Made by a program: the position numbers and the translations under genes
Notes under the pieces: model-generated
What the model was told of the DNA's origin: nothing
Database searches by the model: none
The model's input: the letters and a program-made list of their open reading frames with translations, nothing else
Assembly: GCF_000721105.1 (NCBI RefSeq)
Contig: NZ_JOEV01000075.1
Location: forward strand, 1-21,841
From: Streptomyces cellulosae
Lineage (GTDB): Bacteria > Actinomycetota > Actinomycetes > Streptomycetales > Streptomycetaceae
DNA length: 21,841 nucleotides
Direction of reading: 5' to 3'
Part shown: positions 1 to 8,542 of the stretch, one piece after another
Numbering within the stretch: the first letter of the stretch is position 1
Layout: each line of letters opens with the position of its first letter

Positions 1-34
1 GCCCCGCCCCGCCCCGCCCCGGCCCGGCCCGGCC
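1..34. repeat. GCCCC/GGCCC pentanucleotide tandem repeat
   Basis: The window opens with four GCCCC units running into GGCCC units and ending near base 34. It is a simple-sequence tract in the upstream region of the oxidoreductase gene and may continue to the left of the window. No function can be assigned. Confidence 0.7.
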
Positions 35-127
35 ACGATCGTTGTCACCGGCGCGTGCGAGGATCGGAGAGGTAGTGCACACGTGTCGGCGCAGCAGTGC
101 GCACGCGTCAGCGAAGGAGAGCGCGCG

Positions 128-2407
128 ATGGCAACGAAGCCGCCCAAGGCCGACCCGGTCCAGGACGCACCTCAGGTCGCCGAGCCGAAGCACGCGGCGG
201 CGGGGATCCCGGCCGTCGGGCACAGCCTGCGCATCGCACAGCAGCAGATGGGCGTGAAGCGCACCGCGCTGACCCTGCTGCGGGTGAACCAGAAAGACGG
301 CTTCGACTGCCCCGGCTGCGCCTGGCCCGAACCGGAGCACCGGCACGCGGCGGAGTTCTGTGAGAACGGCGCGAAGGCGGTCGCCGAGGAGGCCACCCTG
401 CGCCGGGTCACCCCCGAGTTCTTCGCCGCGCACTCCGTGGCCGACCTCGCCACCCGCAGCGGCTACTGGCTGGGCCAGCAGGGCCGGCTCACCCACCCCG
501 TGTACCTCCCCGAGGGGGGCGAGCACTACGAGCCGGTGACCTGGGAGCGCGTGTTCGACATCATCGCCGAGGAGATCCACGCCCTGTCCTCGCCCGACGA
601 GGCCCTCTTCTACACGTCGGGACGCACCAGCAACGAGGCCGCGTTCCTCTACCAGCTGTTCGCTCGTGAACTCGGCACCAACAACCTGCCGGACTGCTCC
701 AACATGTGCCACGAGTCGTCCGGCTCGGCCCTGTCCGAGACGATCGGCATCGGCAAGGGCAGCGTCCTGCTGGAGGACCTCTACAAGGCCGACCTGATCA
801 TCGTCGCCGGCCAGAACCCCGGCACCAACCATCCGCGCATGCTCTCCGCACTGGAGAAGGCCAAGGCCGACGGCGCGAAGATCATCAGCGTGAACCCGCT
901 GCCCGAGGCGGGCCTGGAGCGCTTCAAGAACCCGCAGACCGCCAAGGGACTCACCGCGGGCGCCGCGCTCACCGACCTGTTCCTGCAGATCCGCATCGGC
1001 GGCGACCAGGCTCTCTTCCGCCTCCTCAACAAGCTGATCCTCGAGACCGAGGGCGCGGTCGACGAGGAGTTCGTGAACGAACACACCCACGGCTACGACG
1101 AGTTCGCGGCCGCCGCCCGCGCGGCCGACTGGGACGAGACGCTCACCGCCACCGGCCTGTCCCAGAAGGAGATCGAGGACGCCCTCGGCATGGTCCTCGC
1201 CTCGCGGCGCACCATCGTCTGCTGGGCGATGGGCCTCACCCAGCACAAGCACTCCGTGCCCACCATCCGCGAGGTCGTCAACTTCCTTCTCCTGCGCGGC
1301 AACATCGGCCGCCCCGGCGCGGGCGTCTGCCCGGTGCGCGGCCACTCGAACGTGCAGGGCGACCGCACGATGGGCATCTTCGAACGCCCCGCCCCGGCCT
1401 TCCTGGACGCCCTGGAGAAGGAGTTCGGCTTCGCGCCGCCCCGCGAGCACGGCTACGACGTCGTACGGGCCATCCGCGCCCTGCGCGACGGCGACGCGAA
1501 GGTGTTCTTCGCCATGGGCGGCAACTTCGTCTCCGCCTCCCCCGACACCGAGGTCACCGAGGCCGCCATGCGCCGGGCCCGGCTGACCGTGCACGTGTCG
1601 ACCAAGCTCAACCGCTCGCACGCCGTCACAGGAGCACGTGCCCTGATCCTGCCGACCCTCGGCCGCACCGAACGCGATCTCCAAGGCAGTGGCGAGCAGT
1701 TCGTGACCGTCGAGGACTCCATGGGCATGGTGCACGCCTCCCGCGGCCGCCTGGAGCCCGCGAGCGCGCACCTGCTGTCCGAACCGGCGATCGTGTGCCG
1801 GATGGCCCGCCGGGTGCTCGGCGAGGACAGCAAGGTGCCGTGGGAGGAGTTCGAGAAGGACTACGCCACGATCCGTGACCGCATCGCCCGCGTGATCCCC
1901 GGCTTCGAGGACTTCAACGCGCGCGTCGCGCACCCTGACGGCTTCGCCCTCCCGCACGCCCCCCGCGACGAGCGCCGCTTCCCGACCGCCACCGGCAAGG
2001 CCAACTTCACCGCCGCGCCGGTCGAGTACCCGAAGCTGCCCGAGGGCCGGCTGCTGCTGCAGACGCTGCGCTCGCACGACCAGTACAACACCACGATCTA
2101 CGGCCTCGACGACCGTTACCGCGGGATCCGGAACGGGCGCCGGGTGGTGCTGGTCAACCCCGAGGACGCGCGGTTGCTCGGGGTGGCCGACGGGGCGTAC
2201 GTCGACCTCGTGAGCGAGTGGCGGGACGGCGTGGAGCGGCGGGCTCCCGGCTTCCGGGTCGTGCATTACCCCACCGCGCGCGGATGTGCCGCCGCCTACT
2301 ACCCCGAGACCAACGTCCTCGTGCCGCTGGACGCCACGGCGGACACCAGTAACACCCCGGCCAGCAAGTCCGTCGTCGTACGTCTGGAACAATCGGCGAC
2401 CGACTGA
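128..2407 (+). CDS. FdhF/YdeP-family molybdopterin oxidoreductase
   Basis: A 759-residue protein of the formate-dehydrogenase-alpha-like family typified by E. coli YdeP, which has about the same length. It should bind a bis-molybdopterin guanine dinucleotide cofactor and catalyse a cytoplasmic redox reaction of unknown substrate. An N-terminal Cys cluster (C61-x2-C64, then C78) fits the iron-sulfur region. The loop NMCHESS with C194 sits where FdhF carries its metal-bound selenocysteine, so this would be a cysteine enzyme (inference). The molydopterin dinucleotide-binding region forms the last ~130 residues. I chose ATG 128 over GTG 83 because AAGGAGA (114-120) lies 7 bases before it. No partner beta subunit or FdhD gene is in view; the next gene is a thioesterase 46 bases downstream. 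Family call is firm, substrate unknown. Confidence 0.9.
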   Translation: MATKPPKADPVQDAPQVAEPKHAAAGIPAVGHSLRIAQQQMGVKRTALTLLRVNQKDGFDCPGCAWPEPEHRHAAEFCENGAKAVAEEATLRRVTPEFFAAHSVADLATRSGYWLGQQGRLTHPVYLPEGGEHYEPVTWERVFDIIAEEIHALSSPDEALFYTSGRTSNEAAFLYQLFARELGTNNLPDCSNMCHESSGSALSETIGIGKGSVLLEDLYKADLIIVAGQNPGTNHPRMLSALEKAKADGAKIISVNPLPEAGLERFKNPQTAKGLTAGAALTDLFLQIRIGGDQALFRLLNKLILETEGAVDEEFVNEHTHGYDEFAAAARAADWDETLTATGLSQKEIEDALGMVLASRRTIVCWAMGLTQHKHSVPTIREVVNFLLLRGNIGRPGAGVCPVRGHSNVQGDRTMGIFERPAPAFLDALEKEFGFAPPREHGYDVVRAIRALRDGDAKVFFAMGGNFVSASPDTEVTEAAMRRARLTVHVSTKLNRSHAVTGARALILPTLGRTERDLQGSGEQFVTVEDSMGMVHASRGRLEPASAHLLSEPAIVCRMARRVLGEDSKVPWEEFEKDYATIRDRIARVIPGFEDFNARVAHPDGFALPHAPRDERRFPTATGKANFTAAPVEYPKLPEGRLLLQTLRSHDQYNTTIYGLDDRYRGIRNGRRVVLVNPEDARLLGVADGAYVDLVSEWRDGVERRAPGFRVVHYPTARGCAAAYYPETNVLVPLDATADTSNTPASKSVVVRLEQSATD

Positions 2408-2453
2408 GCGTTTGCTCAGCCACCAGGTCGCATGACGAACGGAGCCGGGCCCC

Positions 2454-2942
2454 ATGGGTGAGCAGCAGCACGTGAAGTTCCCGCAGCAGGTCATCGACGA
2501 GTACGCCGCCCTCGGCGTGGACCTGCAGGCCCTGTTCTCCGCAGGACACCTCGGCACCCGGATGGGCGTCCAGATCACGGAGGCATCCCCGGAGCGGGTC
2601 GTCGGGACGATGCCGGTCGAGGGGAACACCCAGCCGTACGGGCTGCTGCACGGCGGCGCCTCCGCGGTGCTCGCCGAGACCCTCGGGTCCGTGGGCGCGA
2701 TGCTGCACGCGGGAAGCTCGAAACTCGCGGTCGGCGTCGACCTGAACTGCACCCATCACCGCGGAGCGCGCTCGGGCCTGGTGACCGGCGTGGCCACACC
2801 GGTGCACCGGGGGCGGACCACGGCGACGTACGAGATCGTCATCAGCGACGAGGAGGACCGACGGGTGTGCACCGCGCGGCTCACCTGCCTCCTGCGCGAC
2901 GTCAACCCGGGAGACGGAGAACGCCTGCGCGCCACCCGCTGA
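2454..2942 (+). CDS. PaaI-family hotdog-fold thioesterase
   Basis: A 162-residue protein with the hotdog thioesterase signature HGGASAVLAE (His66-Gly-Gly, Glu75), as in PaaI/YdiI-type acyl-CoA thioesterases, followed by the typical VGVDLNCTHHRGAR strand and a C-terminal TARLTCLLR strand. Such proteins hydrolyse aromatic or short acyl-CoA thioesters in the cytoplasm, acting as tetramers. Length is close to the family norm. The start ATG 2454 has a modest CGGAG about 10 bases upstream. It follows the molybdoenzyme by 46 bases on the same strand, so co-transcription is possible, but a shared pathway is not demonstrated. Substrate cannot be inferred. Confidence 0.88.
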   Translation: MGEQQHVKFPQQVIDEYAALGVDLQALFSAGHLGTRMGVQITEASPERVVGTMPVEGNTQPYGLLHGGASAVLAETLGSVGAMLHAGSSKLAVGVDLNCTHHRGARSGLVTGVATPVHRGRTTATYEIVISDEEDRRVCTARLTCLLRDVNPGDGERLRATR

Positions 2943-3123
2943 CCGGCCGATCCGACCGGGACGAGACCCGGCGGCGACAACACCCATACTCACCGGACCG
3001 CACCGGACCGAGCCCCGACGCCACGCGCACCGACTCGCCCCACCCGTCCGACCGCCGGAGCGCACCGCCGCCCCGCACGCGCAGAACCACCCTCGCGGCG
3101 GGCGCGGCTTCCACCGGAGCCGC

Positions 3124-3142
3124 CGTCGGCGAGACGCCGACG
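3124..3142 (+). terminator. Stem-loop behind the thioesterase gene
   Basis: Perfect 8-bp arms CGTCGGCG / CGCCGACG with a 3-base loop, about 180 bases after the thioesterase stop. There is no T-run, so termination is only a possibility, though GC-rich stems without T-tracts are accepted as terminators in actinomycetes. Confidence 0.35.
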
Positions 3143-3167
3143 CCCTCCACAATCACCCTGCGGATAT

Positions 3168-3187
3168 CCGTAACCGACCGATTACGG
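3168..3187. promoter_or_regulatory. GTAAC-type dyad, possible GlnR site
   Basis: The sequence has 6-bp arms CCGTAA and TTACGG around an 8-base centre. Read along one strand it is GTAAC-n6-ATTAC, and on the other GTAAT-n6-GTTAC, an 11-bp period that resembles the GTnAC-n6 repeats bound by the nitrogen regulator GlnR of actinomycetes. More GTnAC pentamers follow at 3200, 3220 and 3230, but with irregular spacing. An amino acid importer downstream makes nitrogen control plausible. The assignment is inference. Confidence 0.35.
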
Positions 3188-3497
3188 CCGCCCCTCAACG
3201 TCACTCTGCCTGCGTTGACGTAACGCTGCGTAACATGTACGCAATACAGCACCACAGTTTCATCCTCGACGGCACGCACTCCCGCAATCTTCCCGCCCTC
3301 CCACGACGGGCTGCGCCACAGTCCCGTCATGACCCTCACCCACATACAACCGGAAGTGCGGATTCTCAATATGTGGACCAAGAGGAATTCCCACCAAACC
3401 GGCCAAGAACGATTTCCGTCGAAGTTCAAAACCACCACGTCATAACAAGAACGTCACAAGCCAGCCCACAGCGATGCCGCCACCGGTCAGACAGGTT

Positions 3498-3503
3498 TAG
3501 AGT
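3498..3503 (+). promoter_or_regulatory. Candidate -10 box (TAGAGT) for the liv operon
   Basis: TAGAGT fits the Streptomyces vegetative -10 pattern TAGRRT. A matching -35 is weak (TGCCGC at 3475-3480 with a 17-base spacer). Transcription from here would give a leader of about 110 bases before the TTG start at 3622, containing the hairpin at 3517-3532 (CGCGCC, GCCG loop, GGCGCG) and the palindrome at 3598-3607. Confidence 0.35.
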
Positions 3504-3597
3504 CACGCCCAGTCACCGCGCCGCCGGGCGCGTCCGCAGCACGGCTTGGTATCACCCAGTACGGCCCGGCGAGTCACACAGCGACCCAACTGGGCTG

Positions 3598-3607
3598 CTG
3601 GCGCCAG
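3598..3607. promoter_or_regulatory. 10-bp palindrome beside the binding-protein RBS
   Basis: CTGGCGCCAG is a perfect palindrome ending where the GGGAGAGG ribosome binding site begins. It could be an operator or a small structure that limits ribosome access. The sequence alone does not decide between them. Confidence 0.3.
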
Positions 3608-3621
3608 GGAGAGGATTCACC

Positions 3622-4842
3622 TTGCGACACCGTTCTTTGGTCATACTCACCTCCGTGCTCACCACGGGAGCTCTCACGCTGACCGCCTGCGGTTCGCGCG
3701 ACGACGACAAGGGTGGGGACAGCGACAGCAAGACCGAGATCATCATTGGCGTCGACGCGCCGCTGACCGGTCAGAACTCCGCCACCGGCCTCGGCATCCA
3801 GGGTGGCGTCCAGATCGCCGTCGACGACGCCAACAAGAAAAACCTCGTACCCGGCGTGACCTTCAAGGTCCAGGCGCTCGACGACAAGGCGATCCCCGCC
3901 AGCGGCCAGCAGAACGCCACCCAGTTCGTGAACAACGACAAGGTGCTCGGCGTCGTCGGCCCGCTCAACTCCGGTGTCGCCACCCAGATGCAGCAGGTCT
4001 TCGCCACCGCCAACCTGGTCGAGATCTCGCCCTCCAACACCGCGCCCGAGCTCACCCAGGGCAAGAACTGGCAGACCACGAAGTCCCGCCCGTTCAAGAC
4101 CTACTTCCGCACCGCCACCACCGACGCCATGCAGGGCGGCTTCGCGGCCGACTACGCGTCCAAGACGCTGAAGAAGAAGAACGTCTTCATCGTCGACGAC
4201 AAGCAGACATACGGCGCGGGCCTGGCCAAGCTCTTCAAGGCCGGCTTCACCAAGTCGGGCGGCAAGGTCGCCGGTGAGGACCACGTCAACACCGGCGACA
4301 CGGACTTCTCGGCCCTCGTCACCAAGATCAAGAACTCCAAGGCGGACCTGGTCTACTACGGCGGCCAGTACGACGAGTCGGAGAAGCTGACCAAGCAGCT
4401 CAAGGACGGCGGCGCCAAGATCCCGCTCTTCGGCGGCGACGGCATGTTCTCCGAGACCTACATCCAGACCGCCGGCAAGACCTCCGAGGGCGACCTCGTC
4501 ACCTCCGTCGGCGCCCCCGTCGACTCCCTCCCCTCCGCCCAGGACTTCATCAAGAAGTACAAGGCAGCCGGCCTCAAGGGCGACTACGGCACCTACGGCG
4601 GCTACTCCTACGACGCCGCCACCGCCATCATCAAGGCCATCGGCAATGTCGTGAAGGACGGCAAGGTCCCCGACGACGCCCGCGCCCAGATCGTCGCCGA
4701 AGTCCAGAAGTCGAACTTCCAGGGCATCGCCGGCCCCGTCTCCTTCGACGAGTACGGCGACACCACCAACAAGCAGCTGACCGTCTACCAGGTCACCGGC
4801 GGCAAGTGGAAGGCCGTCAAGAGCGGCACTTTCAACGGCTGA
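3622..4842 (+). CDS. livJ: Branched-chain amino acid ABC transporter, substrate-binding lipoprotein
   Basis: A 406-residue extracytoplasmic binding protein of the Peripla_BP_6 (LivJ/LivK) class. The N-terminus has Arg/His, a hydrophobic stretch, then lipobox LTAC with Cys23 as the predicted lipid-anchored first mature residue, followed by an acidic Asp/Gly/Ser linker. The fold begins at the IIIGVDAPLTG segment and includes GVVGPLNSG and LVYYGGQY, typical of this family. The start is TTG 3622, since GGGAGAGG (3607-3614) sits 7 bases before it and the signal peptide begins there; an in-frame ATG at 3235 would add 129 residues of non-coding character. It heads the liv operon, and a 12-bp stem-loop separates it from livH. 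Specificity for Leu/Ile/Val is inferred from family and operon. Confidence 0.93.
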   Translation: MRHRSLVILTSVLTTGALTLTACGSRDDDKGGDSDSKTEIIIGVDAPLTGQNSATGLGIQGGVQIAVDDANKKNLVPGVTFKVQALDDKAIPASGQQNATQFVNNDKVLGVVGPLNSGVATQMQQVFATANLVEISPSNTAPELTQGKNWQTTKSRPFKTYFRTATTDAMQGGFAADYASKTLKKKNVFIVDDKQTYGAGLAKLFKAGFTKSGGKVAGEDHVNTGDTDFSALVTKIKNSKADLVYYGGQYDESEKLTKQLKDGGAKIPLFGGDGMFSETYIQTAGKTSEGDLVTSVGAPVDSLPSAQDFIKKYKAAGLKGDYGTYGGYSYDAATAIIKAIGNVVKDGKVPDDARAQIVAEVQKSNFQGIAGPVSFDEYGDTTNKQLTVYQVTGGKWKAVKSGTFNG

Positions 4843-4877
4843 TCATTCCCAGCCGGAACCGCCGCTAGAACCACCCC

Positions 4878-4916
4878 CGGGCCGCGCGGCCAGACCACCC
4901 GTCACCGCGCGGCCCG
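4878..4916 (+). terminator. Intercistronic 12-bp stem-loop between binding protein and permease
   Basis: CGGGCCGCGCGG (4878-4889) pairs perfectly with CCGCGCGGCCCG (4905-4916) across a 15-base loop. It lies in the 120-base gap between the binding-protein gene and livH, with no T-run. In ABC operons such structures usually protect the upstream message or partly terminate, so that binding protein is made in excess over permease. That role is inferred here. Confidence 0.6.
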
Positions 4917-4962
4917 CTCCACGTCCTGTGCTCCCACTCCAAACCCACATGGAGGCCATGCG

Positions 4963-5895
4963 GTGAACACTCTGCCGCAGCAGCTGGCCAACGGGCTGTT
5001 CCTCGGCTCGATGTACGGGCTGATCGCCATCGGCTACACGATGGTGTACGGCATCGTCCAGCTCATCAACTTCGCCCATGGCGAGATCTTCATGACCGGC
5101 GGCTTCGGCGCGCTCACGGTCTACCTCTACGTCCTGCCCAACGGCACATCCATGTGGATAGCCCTCCCGGCGATGCTCATCGGAGGCGGACTCGTCTCCA
5201 TCCTCATCGCCGTCGGGGCCGAACGCTTCGCCTACCGACCACTGCGCGGCGCACCACGCCTCGCACCACTCATCACCGCCATCGGCCTCTCCCTCGCACT
5301 CCAGCAGGCCGTCTTCAACTGGTACCCGGACGCCAAAACGGACCGCAACTTCCCCCAGCTGGACTTCGGCCCCTGGCACCTCGGCTCCATCAGCATCCAG
5401 AGCGGCTCCGTCTTCGTCATCATCGCCGCCCCCGTCTGCATGGCCGCCCTCGCCATCTTCGTCCGACTCTCCCGCACCGGCCGCGCCATGCAGGCCACCG
5501 CCCAAGACCCGGACACCGCCCAGCTCATGGGCATCGACACCAACCGCATCATCGTGATCGCGTTCGCCATCGGCGGCTTCTTCGCCGCCGTCGCCGCCGT
5601 CGCATACGGCCTGCGCTACGGACAGATCAAGTACGACATGGGCTTCCAGATGGGCCTCAAGGCATTCACCGCGGCCGTGCTCGGCGGCATCGGCAACATC
5701 TACGGCGCCATGATCGGCGGCCTGGTCCTCGGCCTCGCCGAAACCATGGCCACCTCCTACATCGACGGCATCCCCGGCATGCAGCAACTCGGCGGCGGCG
5801 GCTGGGCCTCCGTATGGGCCTTCGTCCTCCTCATCCTCGTCCTGCTGTTCAGACCACAAGGCCTCGTCGGCGAACGCGTCGCGGACAGGGCGTGA
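4963..5895 (+). CDS. livH: Branched-chain amino acid ABC transporter permease LivH
   Basis: A 310-residue inner-membrane permease of the BPD_transp_2 family, close to the length of E. coli LivH. It shows about eight hydrophobic segments, the family N-terminus GLFLGSMYGLIAIGYTMVYG, the RPLRGAPRLAPLI loop, and the EAA-like cytoplasmic loop around residues 170-190 (GRAMQATAQDPDTAQLMGID), which contacts the ATPases. Start GTG 4963 has GGAGG (4951-4955) 7 bases upstream; the ATG at 4958 is out of frame. It should pair with LivM as the membrane channel. The next gene begins at or just after its stop codon, so the two are translationally coupled. Confidence 0.94.
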   Translation: MNTLPQQLANGLFLGSMYGLIAIGYTMVYGIVQLINFAHGEIFMTGGFGALTVYLYVLPNGTSMWIALPAMLIGGGLVSILIAVGAERFAYRPLRGAPRLAPLITAIGLSLALQQAVFNWYPDAKTDRNFPQLDFGPWHLGSISIQSGSVFVIIAAPVCMAALAIFVRLSRTGRAMQATAQDPDTAQLMGIDTNRIIVIAFAIGGFFAAVAAVAYGLRYGQIKYDMGFQMGLKAFTAAVLGGIGNIYGAMIGGLVLGLAETMATSYIDGIPGMQQLGGGGWASVWAFVLLILVLLFRPQGLVGERVADRA

Positions 5896-5900
5896 GCACC

Positions 5901-7664
5901 ATGACCACCACCGCCAACGCCCCGCGCGGCCTCATCGCCCTGCCCCACAGCGCCGCCCGCGCCCTCATCGCCCTCGGCGCCATCGGCACCATCGCCAGCA
6001 CCTTCATGTCCTGGACCTGGACCTCCGAGTTCCCCGGAGACCTCACCTACTACGGCTCCCCCGCCGGACTCCAGATCCTCGACCTCGTAGCCGGCGCACT
6101 CACCCTCCTCTACGCGCTCACCCGCTGGAACATACGCGGCCTGCACTGGCTCAACCCCGCGACCGCCACCGCACCCGTCGTCCTCGCGGCCGCCTCCGCC
6201 TTCGCCGTCAGCTGGTTCAGCGCCATCGCCATCACCGTCGACCTCGGCGGCCTCGTCAACCTCGACCCCGGCGCCTACATCGCCGCCGTCGCCTCCCTCG
6301 TCGCCCTCCTCGGCGCCCTCGCACTCCCCAGCCCCGGCGACACCGCCAAAGCCTGGGTCAGCAAACCCGACAACATCCCCACCGCAGGCCGACTCCCCGG
6401 CTGGGCCGAACGCCTCATCATCACCGCCGCCACCGCCTTCGCCCTGATCGCCTTCGCCTACGGCATCGGCGTCGACCCCGACGCCAGCGAGACCTTCCTC
6501 GGCTACCTGCTGCTCGTCATCCTCGGCGCCTGGGCACTCTTCACCGCCGGCCTCTTCGACCGCTTCTCCACACTCAACGCCCGGCACAAAGGTTTCGCCA
6601 CCACCATGGCGTTCCTCGCCGCAGCGCTCTTCCCCTTCGTCGAGAACAACGAACACAACGCCAACCTCGGCGTGAACATCCTCGTCGTCGGTACCGTCGC
6701 CCTCGGCCTCAACATCGTCGTCGGCCTCACCGGACTCCTCGACCTCGGATACGTCGCCTTCCTCGGCGTCGGCGCCTACGCCGCCGCCCTCGTCTCCGGC
6801 TCCGAATTCTCCCGGTTCTCCGGCGTCCAGTTCCCGTTCTGGGCCGCCATGCTCACCGGCATGGCCGCATCGCTCGTCTTCGGCGTCCTCATCGGCGCCC
6901 CCACCCTGCGACTGCGCGGCGACTACCTCGCCATCGTCACCCTCGGCTTCGGAGAAATCTTCCGCATCACCGTCAACAACCTCGACGGCTCCTCCGGACC
7001 GAACATCACCAACGGCCCCAACGGCATCTCGATGATCCCCGACATGAACCTCTTCGGCTTCAACCTCGGGACCCCCCACGACATCGGATCCATCACCATC
7101 GGCCGCTTCGCGAACTACTTCCTGCTGATGCTGATCATCACCGGAATCGTCGTCCTCGTCTTCAACCGAGCCGCGGACTCACGCATCGGCCGCTCCTGGA
7201 TCGCCATCCGCGAAGACGAGACCGCCGCCACCGCCATGGGCATCAACGGCTTCCGCGTCAAACTCATCGCCTTCGCACTCGGCGCCTCCCTCGCCGGCCT
7301 CGCCGGCACCGTCAGCGCCCACGTCGGCTACAGCGTCAACCCCGCCCCGTACCAGTTCGCCGGCTCCGTACCACCCAACTCGGCCTTCCTCCTCGCCGCA
7401 GTCGTACTCGGCGGCATGGGCACCGTCAACGGCCCCATCCTCGGCGCCACACTGCTCTACCTCCTCCCCGAAAAGCTCGGCTTCCTCAAGGAGTACCAAC
7501 TCTTCGCCTTCGGCATCGCCCTCGTGCTCCTCATGCGCTTCCGGCCCGAAGGCATCATCGCCAACCGGCGCCGCCAACTCGAATTCCACGAGACCGACCA
7601 GATCGACATCCCCGCACAAGGCCTTCCCGACACCACCGTCGGCGTCACCAAGGCAGGGGCGTGA
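5901..7664 (+). CDS. livM: Branched-chain amino acid ABC transporter permease LivM, N-terminally extended
   Basis: A 587-residue permease. The C-terminal ~370 residues are a normal LivM core: LGLNIVVGLTGLLDLGYVAF, RLRGDYLAIVTLGFGEIFR, and the EAA-like loop GRSWIAIREDETAATAMGI near residues 428-448. The first ~200 residues are an extra region with several hydrophobic segments and a Trp-rich loop (FMSWTWTSEF) absent from enterobacterial LivM. I start at ATG 5901, with AGGG (5887-5890) ten bases upstream; GTG 5892 in the same frame overlaps the livH stop as GTGA and would add three residues. It lies between livH and livG and should form the transport heterodimer with LivH. The function of the extension is unknown. 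Confidence 0.92.
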   Translation: MTTTANAPRGLIALPHSAARALIALGAIGTIASTFMSWTWTSEFPGDLTYYGSPAGLQILDLVAGALTLLYALTRWNIRGLHWLNPATATAPVVLAAASAFAVSWFSAIAITVDLGGLVNLDPGAYIAAVASLVALLGALALPSPGDTAKAWVSKPDNIPTAGRLPGWAERLIITAATAFALIAFAYGIGVDPDASETFLGYLLLVILGAWALFTAGLFDRFSTLNARHKGFATTMAFLAAALFPFVENNEHNANLGVNILVVGTVALGLNIVVGLTGLLDLGYVAFLGVGAYAAALVSGSEFSRFSGVQFPFWAAMLTGMAASLVFGVLIGAPTLRLRGDYLAIVTLGFGEIFRITVNNLDGSSGPNITNGPNGISMIPDMNLFGFNLGTPHDIGSITIGRFANYFLLMLIITGIVVLVFNRAADSRIGRSWIAIREDETAATAMGINGFRVKLIAFALGASLAGLAGTVSAHVGYSVNPAPYQFAGSVPPNSAFLLAAVVLGGMGTVNGPILGATLLYLLPEKLGFLKEYQLFAFGIALVLLMRFRPEGIIANRRRQLEFHETDQIDIPAQGLPDTTVGVTKAGA

Positions 7665-8542
7665 CCCACATGACCACCACCACCGCACCCAGCCCCGTCC
7701 TCGAAGCCAGCGGCGTCACCATGCGCTTCGGCGGCCTCACCGCCGTACGCAACGTCGACCTCACCGTCAACAGCGGCGAAATCGTCGGCCTCATCGGCCC
7801 CAACGGAGCCGGCAAGACCACCTTCTTCAACTGCCTCACCGGCCTGTACGTGCCCACAGAAGGAACCGTCTCCTACAAAGGCACCGTGCTCCCGCCCAAA
7901 CCCCACCTCGTCACCAGCGCCGGCATCGCACGCACCTTCCAGAACATCCGGCTCTTCGCCAACATGACCGTCCTGGAAAACGTCCTCGTCGGCCGCCACA
8001 CCAGGACCAAGGAAGGCCTCTGGTCCGCACTCCTGCGCGGCCCCGGCTTCCGCAAGGCCGAAGCCGCCTCCCACCAGCGCGCCATGGAACTCCTCGAGTT
8101 CATCGGCCTCGCCCACAAGGCCGACCACCTCTCCCGCAACCTGCCCTACGGCGAACAGCGCAAGCTGGAAATCGCCCGGGCACTCGCCAGCGAACCGGGC
8201 CTCCTCCTCCTCGACGAACCCACCGCCGGCATGAACCCCCAAGAAACCCGCGCCACCGAAGAACTGGTCTTCGCCATCCGCGACCAAGGCATCGCCGTCC
8301 TCGTCATCGAGCACGACATGCGCTTCATCTTCAACCTGTGCGACCGCGTCGCCTGCCTCGTCCAAGGCGAGAAACTCGTCGAAGGAACCTCGGAAGTCGT
8401 CCAGGGCGACGAACGCGTCGTCGCCGCCTACCTCGGCACCCCCTTCGAAGGCGCCCCCGGCGCCGACGAACTCGCCGAAGTCGAAGCCGCCGAGGCCTCC
8501 GGAGCGCAGAGCACCACCAGCACGGAAGGAAAAGCCCAGTGA
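7661..8542 (+). CDS. livG: Branched-chain amino acid ABC transporter ATPase LivG
   Basis: A 293-residue ABC ATPase. Walker A is GPNGAGKTT (from residue 46), the LivG-type Q-loop region reads GIARTFQNIRLF, the signature is the LivG variant NLPYGEQRKLEIARAL, Walker B is LLLLDEPTAGM and the H-loop is VIEHDM. The C-terminus carries an acidic Ala/Glu-rich tail beyond the usual ~255 residues. GTG 7661 overlaps the livM stop by four bases (GTGA) and has AAGG (7650-7653) 7 bases before it; ATG 7670 is an in-frame alternative. It powers the importer together with LivF, on the cytoplasmic face. Confidence 0.94.
   Translation: MTHMTTTTAPSPVLEASGVTMRFGGLTAVRNVDLTVNSGEIVGLIGPNGAGKTTFFNCLTGLYVPTEGTVSYKGTVLPPKPHLVTSAGIARTFQNIRLFANMTVLENVLVGRHTRTKEGLWSALLRGPGFRKAEAASHQRAMELLEFIGLAHKADHLSRNLPYGEQRKLEIARALASEPGLLLLDEPTAGMNPQETRATEELVFAIRDQGIAVLVIEHDMRFIFNLCDRVACLVQGEKLVEGTSEVVQGDERVVAAYLGTPFEGAPGADELAEVEAAEASGAQSTTSTEGKAQ

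Larger units (their letters stand above)
2943..3621. other. 680-base regulatory gap before the liv operon
   Basis: There is no convincing gene here. Reading frames that cross the gap on both strands lack codon bias or recognisable domains. The stretch 3150-3480 is clearly poorer in GC than the rest of the window, as expected for a promoter region. It holds a hairpin behind the thioesterase (3124-3142), a GTAAC-type dyad (3168-3187), further GTAAC/GTCAC pentamers at 3200, 3220 and 3230, a TTGACG hexamer (3215-3220), a TAGAGT -10 candidate (3498-3503), a small hairpin (3517-3532) and a 10-bp palindrome next to the ribosome binding site (3598-3607). Confidence 0.7.

Noticed and set aside
694..720. 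Possible selenocysteine site in the molybdoenzyme
   Set aside because: The metal-loop residue is an ordinary TGC cysteine and there is no in-frame TGA.
2902..3438. 178-codon minus-strand frame across the liv upstream region
   Set aside because: It lacks a recognisable domain and Streptomyces codon bias, overlaps the thioesterase end and covers an AT-richer promoter region.
3235..3621. N-terminal extension of the binding protein from ATG 3235
   Set aside because: The added 129 residues have non-coding composition, while the lipoprotein signal and a good RBS mark TTG 3622.
5757..7079. 440-codon Glu/Gly/Asp-rich minus-strand frame
   Set aside because: It is an antisense shadow of livH/livM created by GC-rich third positions.
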